Assembly: GCF_001839655.2 (NCBI RefSeq)
Contig: NZ_CP056087.1
Span: 2,666,001 to 2,730,000, forward strand
From: Pseudomonas argentinensis
Lineage (GTDB): Bacteria; Pseudomonadota; Gammaproteobacteria; Pseudomonadales; Pseudomonadaceae
Direction of reading: 5' to 3'
Length of the DNA stretch: 64,000 nucleotides
Positions 1-7,104 of the stretch are shown here, in pieces; the stretch's first letter is position 1, and each line of letters starts with the position of its first letter. A model generated the notes under the pieces. The model made no database searches, had not been told where the DNA came from, and was given only the letters and a program-made list of their open reading frames with translations. The position numbers were made by a program, and so were the translations under genes.

Positions 1-14
1 AGGGCATCGGTATT

Positions 15-43
15 TCGCAGCCTCTGGCTGCGACTTTTCTTTT
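15..43 (+). terminator. Rho-independent terminator
   Basis: A perfect 7-bp stem (CGCAGCC / GGCTGCG) with a 3-base loop is followed by a T-rich tract. It would end transcription from a gene left of the window and insulates the DUF4062 pair that follows. Confidence 0.7.
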
Positions 44-93
44 GACCTCAAATAATTGGGAAAATAGGGCAAATTTTTTGAGAAAACCACTAT

Positions 94-309
94 ATGTTGT
101 GGTTCTTGATGCTATCTCCCAGGGGCACGGCCTTTTCTGAAGCCGCTGCGCTAAACCTGCAGAAGCCAGAGCTGGCTCCCCCTTTCACGGATTTTTCCTT
201 CAACAAATATCTCCGGCCAGTCTCTAAGACTCAACGCGCGCAGGTCTGGCGCAGGGCTCAGGTGGCTAACCAGGCGAAGGCATTGATTCGCCGAGGAGAG
301 ATTCTATGA
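94..309 (+). CDS. Small protein coupled to DUF4062 gene
   Basis: A 71-residue protein I do not recognise. Its C-terminal half is rich in Arg, Gln and Lys (RAQVWRRAQVANQAKAL) and looks helical and possibly nucleic-acid binding. Its last codons overlap the start of the DUF4062 gene by four bases (ATGA arrangement), which implies translational coupling and a shared function. The upstream ribosome-binding site is weak, so the ATG at 109 could be the true start. An in-frame stop at 79-81 limits extension. The pair looks like a two-gene unit, with the small partner acting as regulator, antitoxin or adaptor; that role is inference. Confidence 0.5.
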   Translation: MLWFLMLSPRGTAFSEAAALNLQKPELAPPFTDFSFNKYLRPVSKTQRAQVWRRAQVANQAKALIRRGEIL

Positions 310-1352
310 ATGTGTTCATAAGCTCCGTGGTGCGGGGATTCGAGGCTTACAGGGCTGCGGCCAAGAAGGCGGTGATGCTGTTAGGACACCACCCGGTGAT
401 GTCCGAAGATTTTGGTGCTCGCCCGTACTCATCAGAAACGGCCTGTATGACTGAGGTCGATCAGGCTGACGTTGTGATCATGGTGCTTGGTGCGGATTTT
501 GGATTCGCCACGAGCAGTGGCGAGTCAGTTACTCAACAGGAGTTTCGACGCGCTGTGGCCGGGCGAAAGCCGGTGCTCGCTTTCTTGCAAAATGTGCCGG
601 CAGAAGAAAGGCAGGACGCGTTCCGCAGGGAGGTTTCGGATTATGTCGATGGGCTGTTTCGCGTGACATTCACCAGTGAGCAAGAACTCTCTGATGGGAT
701 CGTTCAGGGATTGAATCAACTCACCGTCACACGCGGCGCGGTCGCAGAAACGGAATTCGTCGAGCGCTTAAGGGTGCTCCAAGGTCATAGCCATTTTGGA
801 AATTGGAACCAGGAAACTCGCTTAGAGCTGGCCTTCCTTCCGCAGCCCGAACTAGCAGGTTCGTTGCGCCGGGTTCACGGTGAACACGAGTCTTTCTTCC
901 TGAAACTCTGCAACGCCGGCCTCAGCTCGGTGAGAGATGGTTACGAGGATTTTGACCAGGGCGATGTCACAGGGATCGATACTAAGTCGGTGCGCTGGCG
1001 TTACCACGATTGCGGGTTGGCCAAGCTGTCGGTTGTGCTCCAATCACCGGCCTCCCACAACAACTTGATCGCAAGCTATTACGTATCCCCCTCACGGGTA
1101 AGGGCGGTCGCCGTTGCTGCGTTCGGCCTAATCAATCAGGGTAAAGGCGGATGGTTCCAGCTCGGGCTTTACAGTCTGTCCCACAAGCTTTTCCAAGAAC
1201 CTCCGGCGTCTCTGGGTAATTCTATTAGCCTGGCGCCCGGTTCGACGGAGAGCGTTGAGGAGAGAGTGCTGCTGATACCGGCGTCTTCAGCAGCGTATGA
1301 GCGTTGGCTAGACGAAGCGCTCTTTCGGATTGGCCGGAAGCTGACGACTTAG
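306..1352 (+). CDS. DUF4062 (TIR-like) domain protein
   Basis: A 348-residue protein. Residues 1-85 match the DUF4062 pattern: an MNVFISSV start, an acidic central segment, and the hydrophobic VVIMVLGADFGF strand. DUF4062 has a TIR/flavodoxin-like fold and is frequent in STAND ATPases and other phage-defence proteins, where it may act as effector or sensor. The C-terminal part (about 150-348) is not recognised. There is no transmembrane segment. GGAGAG lies 5 bases before the ATG, and the four-base overlap with the preceding small gene shows they are co-translated. Its place in a cargo region with CBASS supports a defence role, but this is inferred from family and context. Confidence 0.75.
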   Translation: MNVFISSVVRGFEAYRAAAKKAVMLLGHHPVMSEDFGARPYSSETACMTEVDQADVVIMVLGADFGFATSSGESVTQQEFRRAVAGRKPVLAFLQNVPAEERQDAFRREVSDYVDGLFRVTFTSEQELSDGIVQGLNQLTVTRGAVAETEFVERLRVLQGHSHFGNWNQETRLELAFLPQPELAGSLRRVHGEHESFFLKLCNAGLSSVRDGYEDFDQGDVTGIDTKSVRWRYHDCGLAKLSVVLQSPASHNNLIASYYVSPSRVRAVAVAAFGLINQGKGGWFQLGLYSLSHKLFQEPPASLGNSISLAPGSTESVEERVLLIPASSAAYERWLDEALFRIGRKLTT

Positions 1353-1402
1353 GCACAGGCACGGCGGCGCGGGGAAGACGGTACGCGCGAGGTTCAAATT
1401 CG

Positions 1403-1555
1403 TCACTCGGCGCGCTCAAGCGCCTCTTGAAGCGCAGCAAGCGCATCCGCCAGGCGCGCGTCCTCTCTAGGATCTCCAGTTGCCGGTTGGAACGACTGGC
1501 AGTGACGAAGTAGCGCGTCGCGGTCGTTATGGTTGAGATCAAATTCGACTAGCAC
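1403..1555 (-). CDS. Small conserved protein, copy 1 (50 aa)
   Basis: A GTG-started reading frame of 50 residues, with GGAG 8 bases upstream. It lies downstream of and on the same strand as the XRE regulator gene. The protein contains NDRDALLRHC, then a TGDPREDARL segment and an Ala/Leu/Glu-rich helical end. I accept it as real because a second copy on this island (14826-14993, minus strand) encodes MLIDLDLNYND-EALLRHC, then SGDAREDRRL: the same pattern with different codons and its own ribosome-binding site. Function is unknown. It is shorter than most gene finders accept. Confidence 0.6.
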   Translation of the reverse strand: MLVEFDLNHNDRDALLRHCQSFQPATGDPREDARLADALAALQEALERAE

Positions 1556-1638
1556 GGCAGGGGCTCCGATCAGACTGTGATCCCCGCGAATCTACCCATT
1601 GCGATGCAAGTTTCCAACTGGCCCGTCGATCAACACGC

Positions 1639-2103
1639 CTATTGCTGGGGATTTGGCCTGTACCAATGGCGCCCGACTGTCGAACTGGAAAGATTTAGAG
1701 CGCGAGCAACCTCTAACTGATTGAGGCCCTTGGCTTTGAGCGCGTGAACCGCCTTGGTGGTTTCGACGCCCCTGGCGGCTTGCGGGTGCGTCAGCTCTGC
1801 CTGATCAGCGTCCAATTGCACATCGAAAAGCTTCAGCTCATTGAGCTCTCGGACGGTCTCTTCCAGGACTTCTCTGGCTGACACCCCGCGCTGTGCGCCG
1901 TGTGCAAGAGCTAAGAGGGTGAGCGGGGCAATCTGCATGCCCCGCGCAACGGAATCGTTGGCTTCGATCGTCACCGCTCGCTCACCTCGCTCCAGTCGGC
2001 TGACGTACGAAGTGTCTACGCCGACTGAAAGATCCTGCTGTCTAAACCCCTTGTTTTTCCGTAGCAAACGGAGCGTCAAGGCATAGGCGTCGCGGAGCAA
2101 CAT
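1639..2103 (-). CDS. XRE-family HTH regulator with second C-terminal HTH
   Basis: A 154-residue DNA-binding protein. Residues about 10-65 form a Cro/C1-type helix-turn-helix (RQQDLSVGVDTSYVSRLERG). The C-terminus carries a second, Mor/Hin-like HTH (NQLEVARALNLSSSTVGRHW). I chose the ATG at 2103 because AGGACA stands at good spacing before it. The frame stays open to a GTG at 2154, but that lies next to a possible -10 box (TATACA, near 2160). It is transcribed away from the membrane-protein gene at 2394 and towards the small gene at 1403-1555. Likely a local repressor of island genes, possibly autoregulated. Confidence 0.75.
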   Translation of the reverse strand: MLLRDAYALTLRLLRKNKGFRQQDLSVGVDTSYVSRLERGERAVTIEANDSVARGMQIAPLTLLALAHGAQRGVSAREVLEETVRELNELKLFDVQLDADQAELTHPQAARGVETTKAVHALKAKGLNQLEVARALNLSSSTVGRHWYRPNPQQ

Positions 2104-2393
2104 ACACGTGTCCTGCAAAAGGAGACGGTATGCCGTGTTTGTTATGTCCCTCACAAATGTATATAGTCATGCATCCGGGATTTCCGATTTTCTTATGGTT
2201 TTTCAACGGATGTCGGCATGACTCCCAGGCCTGCTGCCGCCTCTCACAAGGGGCCTGCCGAGTTGCCCTGGTCGCCGATTAGCCGCCAGCCATAGGCCCG
2301 CAGCCTCCAGACCGATCGGCTTCACGACGGAAGAGGGCGAGTTGGACACTGCCTGCTCACGGAATTTAGATAAATTGATAAAGGGATTGCTGT

Positions 2394-2888
2394 ATGTCGC
2401 AAATGCGCAAAATTGTCGTAACGGTTAGAAATCATAAAGACAGCGACACAGGCAATTCTTCGACGCTCTATCAGCGAGTAAGGGCTGAAGATGAATCGGG
2501 CAATACTATCTACTTTAAAGCGTTGTTAATCCCCGATTACATTAGAAAAAAGGGCGCCTATGATAAGGACGTTCCGCGAACTTGGTTCGTGAAAGAGACC
2601 TCGAAAAAAATTACTGTTGTTGTTGGCTTTGAAAATAGCAGGGGTGAGTTTTTCTTTGATGCCGATGAGCTCCGGGAAGTTACTCGCGGAGCAAGGGTAC
2701 AAGGTTTGATTTTTGCTATTGCCGCGGTACCAGCGTCTGTAATTATTGCAATCGCAACGTACGGATTAGGGCTGCTCCTAATGCCAGTGTTTTTTTTCTT
2801 GGCTTATCGATTCTTTTTCAAAATTCCTGCTGTGTTAGGACATAAAACTCTGCAACGTGATTTTGAGGGGTTTGGGATCAAAATTTAG
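2394..2888 (+). CDS. Hypothetical membrane protein, two helices
   Basis: A 164-residue protein I cannot assign. Residues 1-100 are polar, beta-rich and charged, which suggests a cytosolic domain. Residues about 104-146 form two adjacent hydrophobic helices (IFAIAAVPASVIIAIATYG, then LLLMPVFFFLAYRFFF). A short basic tail follows. AGGG lies about 9 bases before the ATG. Base composition is AT-richer than its neighbours, which fits separate acquisition. A soluble domain followed by two transmembrane helices is common in membrane-acting defence effectors, but nothing specific supports that here. Confidence 0.6.
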   Translation: MSQMRKIVVTVRNHKDSDTGNSSTLYQRVRAEDESGNTIYFKALLIPDYIRKKGAYDKDVPRTWFVKETSKKITVVVGFENSRGEFFFDADELREVTRGARVQGLIFAIAAVPASVIIAIATYGLGLLLMPVFFFLAYRFFFKIPAVLGHKTLQRDFEGFGIKI

Positions 2889-2934
2889 CGCTTACGATTG
2901 TTCTAGTCGGATAGGCTTTGCATGAGACGAAACT

Positions 2935-3123
2935 ATGAGTCGCAAAGTACCCACTACAGCGAAATGCCAAGATCCTGGCGATGGTAGCGGTGATTTCATA
3001 ATTGACCTTCCGCCAGAGATACTAGCGGCTCTGGGCGTTGGCATCGGAGACTTATTAAGTGTTGAGCTAGTTGATGGTTTGATAGTTCTCAAAAAAGTGC
3101 GCGATGATGAAAGGACGTCGTGA
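2935..3123 (+). CDS. AbrB/MazE-like DNA-binding protein
   Basis: A 62-residue protein with a SpoVT/AbrB swapped-hairpin pattern: a beta strand (DFIIDLPPEIL), a loop (ALGVGIGDLL) and a second strand (VELVDGLIVLKK). Such proteins bind DNA as dimers and often act as antitoxins or transition regulators. It resembles the protein at 3244-3468 in layout, so the two are probably diverged duplicates. No MazF-like or VapC-like toxin follows. The ribosome-binding site is weak. Confidence 0.6.
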   Translation: MSRKVPTTAKCQDPGDGSGDFIIDLPPEILAALGVGIGDLLSVELVDGLIVLKKVRDDERTS

Positions 3124-3243
3124 GAGTTGGCCAGCTGTGCGCGTTTTCAAGGGGGATGTTGGCTATTCGCCCAAAAGGTTTTTTCGGGTGGCATCAAAAA
3201 ATAGCGTTTTTGTCGGATGGTATTAGTTGTGTAGGGTAGGGGA

Positions 3244-3468
3244 ATGAGCTGGGAAGTGACTATCGAAAACTGGGATGGGGAGGGCGCTATCGGCATTCCC
3301 GACGAAGCGTTGCACAAGCTAGGCGTCAATGTTGGCGATAGCGTCTACCTGTTGATTGAGTACGTCGGCAATGTTCCCTGCCTTGTGCTCAGCAAAACAC
3401 CTCAAGTCCCGGATCGCACCGATGAGCTGGTTTCGCATTGGGATCGATCTGGGGAGGAGTCGCAGTGA
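3244..3468 (+). CDS. AbrB/MazE-like DNA-binding protein
   Basis: A 74-residue protein with the same AbrB-like arrangement as the gene before it: GAIGIPDEAL, then LGVNVGDSVYLLIEYV, then PCLVLSK. The C-terminal tail is acidic and polar, like the toxin-binding tail of MazE antitoxins. A strong AGGGGA lies just before the ATG. Its stop overlaps a GTG start of a 41-codon frame (3465-3590) that itself runs into the interrupted gene at 3568. This looks like the first gene of a small coupled cluster whose last member has decayed. Confidence 0.65.
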   Translation: MSWEVTIENWDGEGAIGIPDEALHKLGVNVGDSVYLLIEYVGNVPCLVLSKTPQVPDRTDELVSHWDRSGEESQ

Positions 3469-3590
3469 TCATGCTGGGCGACTCGTGGTTGCGAGCAGCG
3501 ATCGATGAAGTGTTTGGCAGATATCTACAGGGCTTGGGAGCTTCCGTGAAACTGGCCGATTCAGGCAATGGAAACGACTCAGGTGAGTGA
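3465..3590 (+). CDS. Possible small coupled protein (41 aa)
   Basis: A 41-residue frame starts at GTG 3465 and overlaps the upstream stop (GTGA). GGAGGAG lies 5 bases before it, which is the best ribosome-binding site in this stretch. The product has a helical start (WLRAAIDEVFGRYLQGLG) and a Gly/Asn/Asp-rich end. I know no family. It overlaps the start of the interrupted gene at 3568 by 23 bases, so it may instead be a translational leader or a decayed piece of that gene. Confidence 0.35.
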   Translation: MIMLGDSWLRAAIDEVFGRYLQGLGASVKLADSGNGNDSGE

Positions 3591-3987
3591 TGATTTTGAC
3601 GCGCCTGATTCGTCGCGCGAGGTTGACGAACAAGTAGGTCATTACGACGTGCCCCTGTGTCCAAATCGTCTAATTTTGGCTGTCGAAGCTGCGCGTGGGC
3701 CGGGCACTGCGCTCGCGTTGCTCCGAGAGCATCTGCAGCTGCGCGAAACCGCAACGATGGTGTTCTCTGCCTACAGCGATTGCTTCTTTTTGCGGCTAGA
3801 TGAGATCGACCGCTTTCAGAACCGGCGTGTCGGCGGGCTGGAGGCAGTGACAACTATGCCGTTCAAGGCGGTCGAGATCTTCAAGCACGAGATTTCGACC
3901 TGGACAGGTTGAGATGTTGCTGGAGTTGAAGACATGCAGGGTGTTAGGGCGCTTACAGCGCTTGGATTGATTCCCGACGCACCGTGA
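3568..3987 (+). pseudogene. Interrupted gene, copy A (in-frame TGA)
   Basis: The open part (3568-3912) encodes 114 residues, but the same frame continues past the TGA at 3910-3912 for 24 further sensible codons to a stop at 3985-3987. The reason to see this as one gene is copy B (13362-13784). There LCPSRMITAVEAVRGPG, LLREHL, LLLDDID, LLEAVSTMPF and the region after the stop (NVKALTELGL, against GVRALTALGL here) all align, while copy B has its own stop at a different place. The family is not one I recognise: about 140 residues, soluble, mixed alpha/beta. Both copies are probably non-functional or encode truncated products. Confidence 0.65.
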
Positions 3988-4011
3988 ACGGGTGCTCCGC
4001 GCAAATCAGAG

Positions 4012-4206
4012 CTAAACGCTCAAGGGGTGGTTCCGAAAGTGTTGTCGGTGAGTTTTCATGAGAGGCTTATTCGCGCCGCCTTCCACCATTGAAAGCAAGT
4101 CGAGGCCCTCTCTGTAGCTGAGCTGAAACTTGTCTGTTGTTGCCTGCCTTGCGGTGATCAGATCCTTCGAGGCGCTGGGTGAGAGACGCATTTGTCTAAA
4201 GCTCAT
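4012..4206 (-). CDS. Possible small hypothetical protein
   Basis: A 64-residue frame starts at ATG 4206. Residue use is ordinary (for example DLLSMVEGGANK), but there is no clear ribosome-binding site and I recognise no family. It lies between interrupted gene copy A and the IS3 remnant, a disturbed stretch, so it could be a 3' piece of a larger lost gene. Confidence 0.25.
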   Translation of the reverse strand: MSFRQMRLSPSASKDLITARQATTDKFQLSYREGLDLLSMVEGGANKPLMKTHRQHFRNHPLSV

Positions 4207-4228
4207 ATGACTGAGCGCAATCTTTATA

Positions 4229-4431
4229 ATGGAGCGGCTGTTTCGTAGCTTGAAAACGGAGTAGGTGCCGACGGTGGGCTACATGACGACAGCGCTGGCT
4301 GAGCAGGACATTAGCCGCTATCTCATGCAACGCTAGAACTGGACAAGGCCGCATCAGCACAACGGTTTCGTACCGCCGGCGGTTGTGGAAGAAAAACTCA
4401 ACTCTGTGTCCGGGAATTGTTGACCACTACA
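4229..4431 (+). mobile_element. IS3-family remnant (3' end)
   Basis: These 203 bases align without gaps to the last 203 bases of the IS3-family element at 35684-36875 (there 36673-36875), with scattered substitutions. They include the end of the transposase gene and the terminal repeat reading GTCCGGGAATTGTTGACCAC. A TAG replaces a codon of the original transposase. The rest of the element is missing, so this is a dead scar. It lies directly upstream of the CBASS operon and may mark how that operon joined the island. Confidence 0.85.
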
Positions 4432-4458
4432 TATGGCTCTGTGTCGAGCGGGGGATAG

Positions 4459-4485
4459 GGGCAGCGCACGTTCGGTGCGCTGCCC
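4459..4485. terminator. Strong GC hairpin, probable terminator
   Basis: An 11-bp perfect stem (GGGCAGCGCAC / GTGCGCTGCCC) with a 5-base loop lies just beyond the stop of a minus-strand reading frame at 4508-4582. It lacks a clean T tract on either side, so termination strength is uncertain. Confidence 0.45.
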
Positions 4486-4507
4486 GGTGAGGCGGTTGTT
4501 ACCGGCC

Positions 4508-4582
4508 TTACGGCGTCTTCAGTTTTGCGTGTGCATCCAAATCCCTGCGCAGAGTCGCCACATTCTCAGCGGACACTTCCAT
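4508..4582 (-). pseudogene. 3' gene scrap (24 codons)
   Basis: A minus-strand frame of 24 codons containing ENVATLRRDLDAHAKLKTP, followed directly by the strong hairpin at 4459-4485. The residue pattern looks like the end of a real protein, with its natural terminator still in place. An in-frame stop precedes it, so the rest of the gene has been lost. I cannot name the parent gene. Confidence 0.3.
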
Positions 4583-4766
4583 GGCGCCGTTGGACTACCC
4601 TCGCTCCGGTAGACATCCCCGGCCTATGAATCGCGTTTTGATGCCTCCCAGGGCCCAAAGATCGTCCACGCTCCTGTGATCACTGCATAAGCGCTTTAGG
4701 GCGCATGTACAGTCATTATCTGAGGGTATAGGGTAGAGCCGGAATTCTCGATCTTTGGAGGGGTGC

Positions 4767-5426
4767 ATGTATCAGGCTATAGGGATTGCCAAGACCCTCA
4801 GTATTTTTGCCACCCTGTGTCTGGTGGCTTTTATTGTTCTTAACCACGGCAATATCAGTGCCCTGATGGCGGGGCCACTGCCGGCGCTCGGGCGTGCCGT
4901 GTCATCGAGTGTTGCTGCGGGTAGCCTCGTTCTTTTCCTCGTGGGACAAACATTCCTCTTTCCTTGGATCTGCAGGTTGCCCCTGATCTGCAAGATCTTT
5001 CCTCCCATCGACGGCGTTTGGAATATGCGCTTGGACTCTAATTGGGGGGTGATTCAAAAGTGGCTTGGGCTGGGCGACGGCACGCAGCTTCATGTCGTCG
5101 AGGGGAAGGTACGAATCAAGTCGCGGTTCTTCAGTGTAGGGATGGAGTTCGAGTCGAACGACCGTTATTCAGACTCCAAGACGATCTGTGTCTCTGTTCG
5201 TCCGAGTACGCAAGCTGGTCTGATCGAGTTGAACTACATGTTCGTCAACAGCACTCTGGTGCCAGTCCCGACTGACTCCAATTCGCATAATGGTGCGGCT
5301 AGGGTCTTTCTCAAGGAGGACGGTGGGCGCCTATTCATGGAAGGAACCTACTTCACGGATCGTAACTGGACAGACGGTCTCAACACTGCAGGGAGGGTGA
5401 CCTTTACCCGTGATTTAGCTGGCTAA
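4767..5426 (+). CDS. cap15: CBASS effector Cap15 (membrane beta-barrel type)
   Basis: A 219-residue protein. Two hydrophobic helices (about 7-28 and 48-68) are followed from about residue 80 by an eight-stranded-barrel-like domain opening with PPIDGVWNMRL. This is the layout of Cap15: two transmembrane helices and a nucleotide-sensing beta-barrel that oligomerises and damages the inner membrane once it binds the cyclic nucleotide made by the CBASS cyclase. I start at ATG 4767, where GGAGGGG precedes at good spacing, rather than the in-frame TTG at 4755. It is followed, across an IS insertion, by CD-NTase, Cap2 and Cap3, which confirms the assignment. With the cyclase gene broken, the effector is probably never activated here. 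Confidence 0.85.
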   Translation: MYQAIGIAKTLSIFATLCLVAFIVLNHGNISALMAGPLPALGRAVSSSVAAGSLVLFLVGQTFLFPWICRLPLICKIFPPIDGVWNMRLDSNWGVIQKWLGLGDGTQLHVVEGKVRIKSRFFSVGMEFESNDRYSDSKTICVSVRPSTQAGLIELNYMFVNSTLVPVPTDSNSHNGAARVFLKEDGGRLFMEGTYFTDRNWTDGLNTAGRVTFTRDLAG

Positions 5427-5707
5427 CCTTGGCAAAGAGCTTTTGACGCAAAAAGTTACAAATACAATATGTAGTGTAATTTTAGTGTCATTGATCTATA
5501 TGTTGTGTGGTGGCACCATGTCATCTCAGACGTGTGGTCATGCCCACTTGCTGCTGCCCCTCGCTAAGTAACGGCCCTCGGCGGACATTACTTGGCAAAG
5601 GGTTACAGTCTTGAGATCCGTCGGCGCTTGAGTGCTAAGGGGCCTCAATACCTCGTTCAGCAATTGCAGCTGGCACCGTTCAACATCCATTTGAGCGGAG
5701 ACTCCTC

Positions 5708-5720
5708 ATGCCAAATTTTA
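5708..5720 (+). pseudogene. 5' end of CD-NTase gene cut off by ISL3 element
   Basis: ATGCCAAATTTTA, preceded by a GGAG-type ribosome-binding site, is the original start of the cyclase gene. Joining it to 7037 onward, after removing one copy of the 8-bp duplication, restores one uninterrupted frame starting MPNFSPLLF and continuing into the CD-NTase (378 residues in total). Confidence 0.85.
5713..5720. repeat. 8-bp target-site duplication (left copy)
   Basis: AAATTTTA stands immediately left of the ISL3 element and again at 7029-7036 immediately right of it. An 8-bp AT-rich duplication is characteristic of ISL3-family insertion. Confidence 0.95.
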
Positions 5721-7028
5721 GGTTCTTCACGGAATCCCGGGAAACACAGAAACAAGAACGCCGATTTGATTGATGATGTTCGTGCGAGCAAACACATCTA
5801 CCAAACCGGCGTTCTTATGCGCGATATTAATACTTTCCTTCCTTTTTGGGAGGGCTTTTCTGTCGTCACGATCAAGCCTGATGGCGACGCGCTTCAGATC
5901 GAACTGATTCCCCACGCCACCCGATTCCCTTCCTGTGGCGGCTGCCAAAAGCCCTGTTCAACCACTCATGAGTATTGCGAACGAACCATTCGCGATCTGC
6001 CGATTCTCGGCCGTGCGGTGCGCCTCAGCGTGTTGCTCAGGCGGGTGGGCTGTCGTGACTGCGGCAAGCGCATGGAGGCTGTCAGTTGGCTGGACCGCTA
6101 TGCCCGCATGACGCGCCGCTTAGCCGAGGCAGTCATTCAAGCCTGCGAGCGCCTTCCCACGCTACACGTGGCTCAGATGTTCGGGCTGCATTGGGACACC
6201 GTTCGGTTGCTGGAGCGTCGAGCCTTGCAAGCGGCGTTGAGCGTTTTGCCAAAGGCGCAACCGCGACGCCTAGTGATGGACGAGTTCGCCCTTTTCAAAG
6301 GTCATCGTTACGCCAGTGTGGTGCTGGATGCGGATACCCGGCGAGTGCTGTGGATCGGTGAAGGCCGCAGCCGAGCGGCAGTCAGGCCTTTCTTCGAAGA
6401 ACTGGGGCCAGAGGGTTGTGCTCGAATCGAAGCGGTGGCGATGGACATGAACACCGCTTTTGACCTGGAGGTTCGTCAGCACTGTCTCAACGCGAGAGTG
6501 GTCTACGACCTCTTCCATGTGGTGGCCAAATATGGCCGAGAGGTGATTGATCGGGTCCGCGTCGACGAGGCTAACCGGTTGCGCCACGACAAGCCTGCCC
6601 GCAAGGTCATCAAGCAGGCGCGATGGCTATTGCTGCGCAATCCGCAGAACTTGAAAGCGCCGGAACAACAGGTCCGTCTGGAGGACCTGCTGGCCGCCAA
6701 CCAAGCGTTGATGACGGTCTATTTGATGAAGGCTGAACTCAAAACACTCTGGACGCCGAGTACTGCCTGGGCCTGGCGATCGGCCTGGAAGCAATGGCTG
6801 CGCCATGCCCAGGAAAGCGAACTACCGGCTCTGATCCAGTTCGCCAAACGACTAAAGACTTACTGGCGGGGCATCATCAGCCGGGTTCGCTGGCCGATGC
6901 ACACCGGTCAGTTGGAAGGAATAAACAATCGAATAAAGGTGATCAAGCGGATGGCGTACGGTTACCGGGATAGCGAATTCTTTTTCATGAAGATCAAGAG
7001 CGTCTTTCCCGGCAATCCGTGATGAACC
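5721..7028 (+). mobile_element. ISL3-family insertion sequence
   Basis: A complete element of 1308 bp. Its terminal inverted repeats of about 27 bp match at all but four positions (GGTTC.TCACGGA.T.CCGG at each end), and it is flanked by the 8-bp repeat AAATTTTA. It contains one transposase gene that looks intact. It inserted between codons 4 and 5 of the CBASS cyclase gene, which separates that gene from its start codon and ribosome-binding site. The intact ends and perfect target repeat suggest a recent insertion. Confidence 0.95.
5817..7022 (+). CDS. ISL3-family transposase
   Basis: A 401-residue transposase from ATG 5817. The N-terminal zinc-binding region shows paired cysteines (SCGGCQKPC and GCRDCGKRM), then a helix-turn-helix (HVAQMFGLHWDTVRLLERR), then the DDE nuclease region with the acidic motifs MDEFALFKGH, AMDMN and the late QLEGINNRIK. 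Length and layout fit the family. The frame is open upstream to 5592, but that part lies outside the left inverted repeat and is not transposase. No frameshift is seen, so the enzyme may be active. Confidence 0.95.
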   Translation: MRDINTFLPFWEGFSVVTIKPDGDALQIELIPHATRFPSCGGCQKPCSTTHEYCERTIRDLPILGRAVRLSVLLRRVGCRDCGKRMEAVSWLDRYARMTRRLAEAVIQACERLPTLHVAQMFGLHWDTVRLLERRALQAALSVLPKAQPRRLVMDEFALFKGHRYASVVLDADTRRVLWIGEGRSRAAVRPFFEELGPEGCARIEAVAMDMNTAFDLEVRQHCLNARVVYDLFHVVAKYGREVIDRVRVDEANRLRHDKPARKVIKQARWLLLRNPQNLKAPEQQVRLEDLLAANQALMTVYLMKAELKTLWTPSTAWAWRSAWKQWLRHAQESELPALIQFAKRLKTYWRGIISRVRWPMHTGQLEGINNRIKVIKRMAYGYRDSEFFFMKIKSVFPGNP

Positions 7029-7036
7029 AAATTTTA
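7029..7036. repeat. 8-bp target-site duplication (right copy)
   Basis: AAATTTTA is the partner of the copy at 5713-5720. The bases from here belong to the interrupted cyclase gene. Confidence 0.95.
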
Positions 7037-7104
7037 GCCCACTGCTGTTCACGACGACCGGGGAGTCCTGCTTCCTTGATGAGCTCAACCTTGACGCTGG
7101 AGAG

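Noticed and set aside
2218-2300. 27-codon plus-strand mini-frame upstream of the membrane protein gene
   Set aside because: No ribosome-binding site and no sign of conservation.
3910-3912. TGA read as selenocysteine in copy A
   Set aside because: No SECIS-like context, and the paralogue has a TAA at another place, which points to decay.
5592-5816. N-terminal extension of the ISL3 transposase
   Set aside because: It lies largely outside the left inverted repeat at 5721, so it is an accidental open frame.
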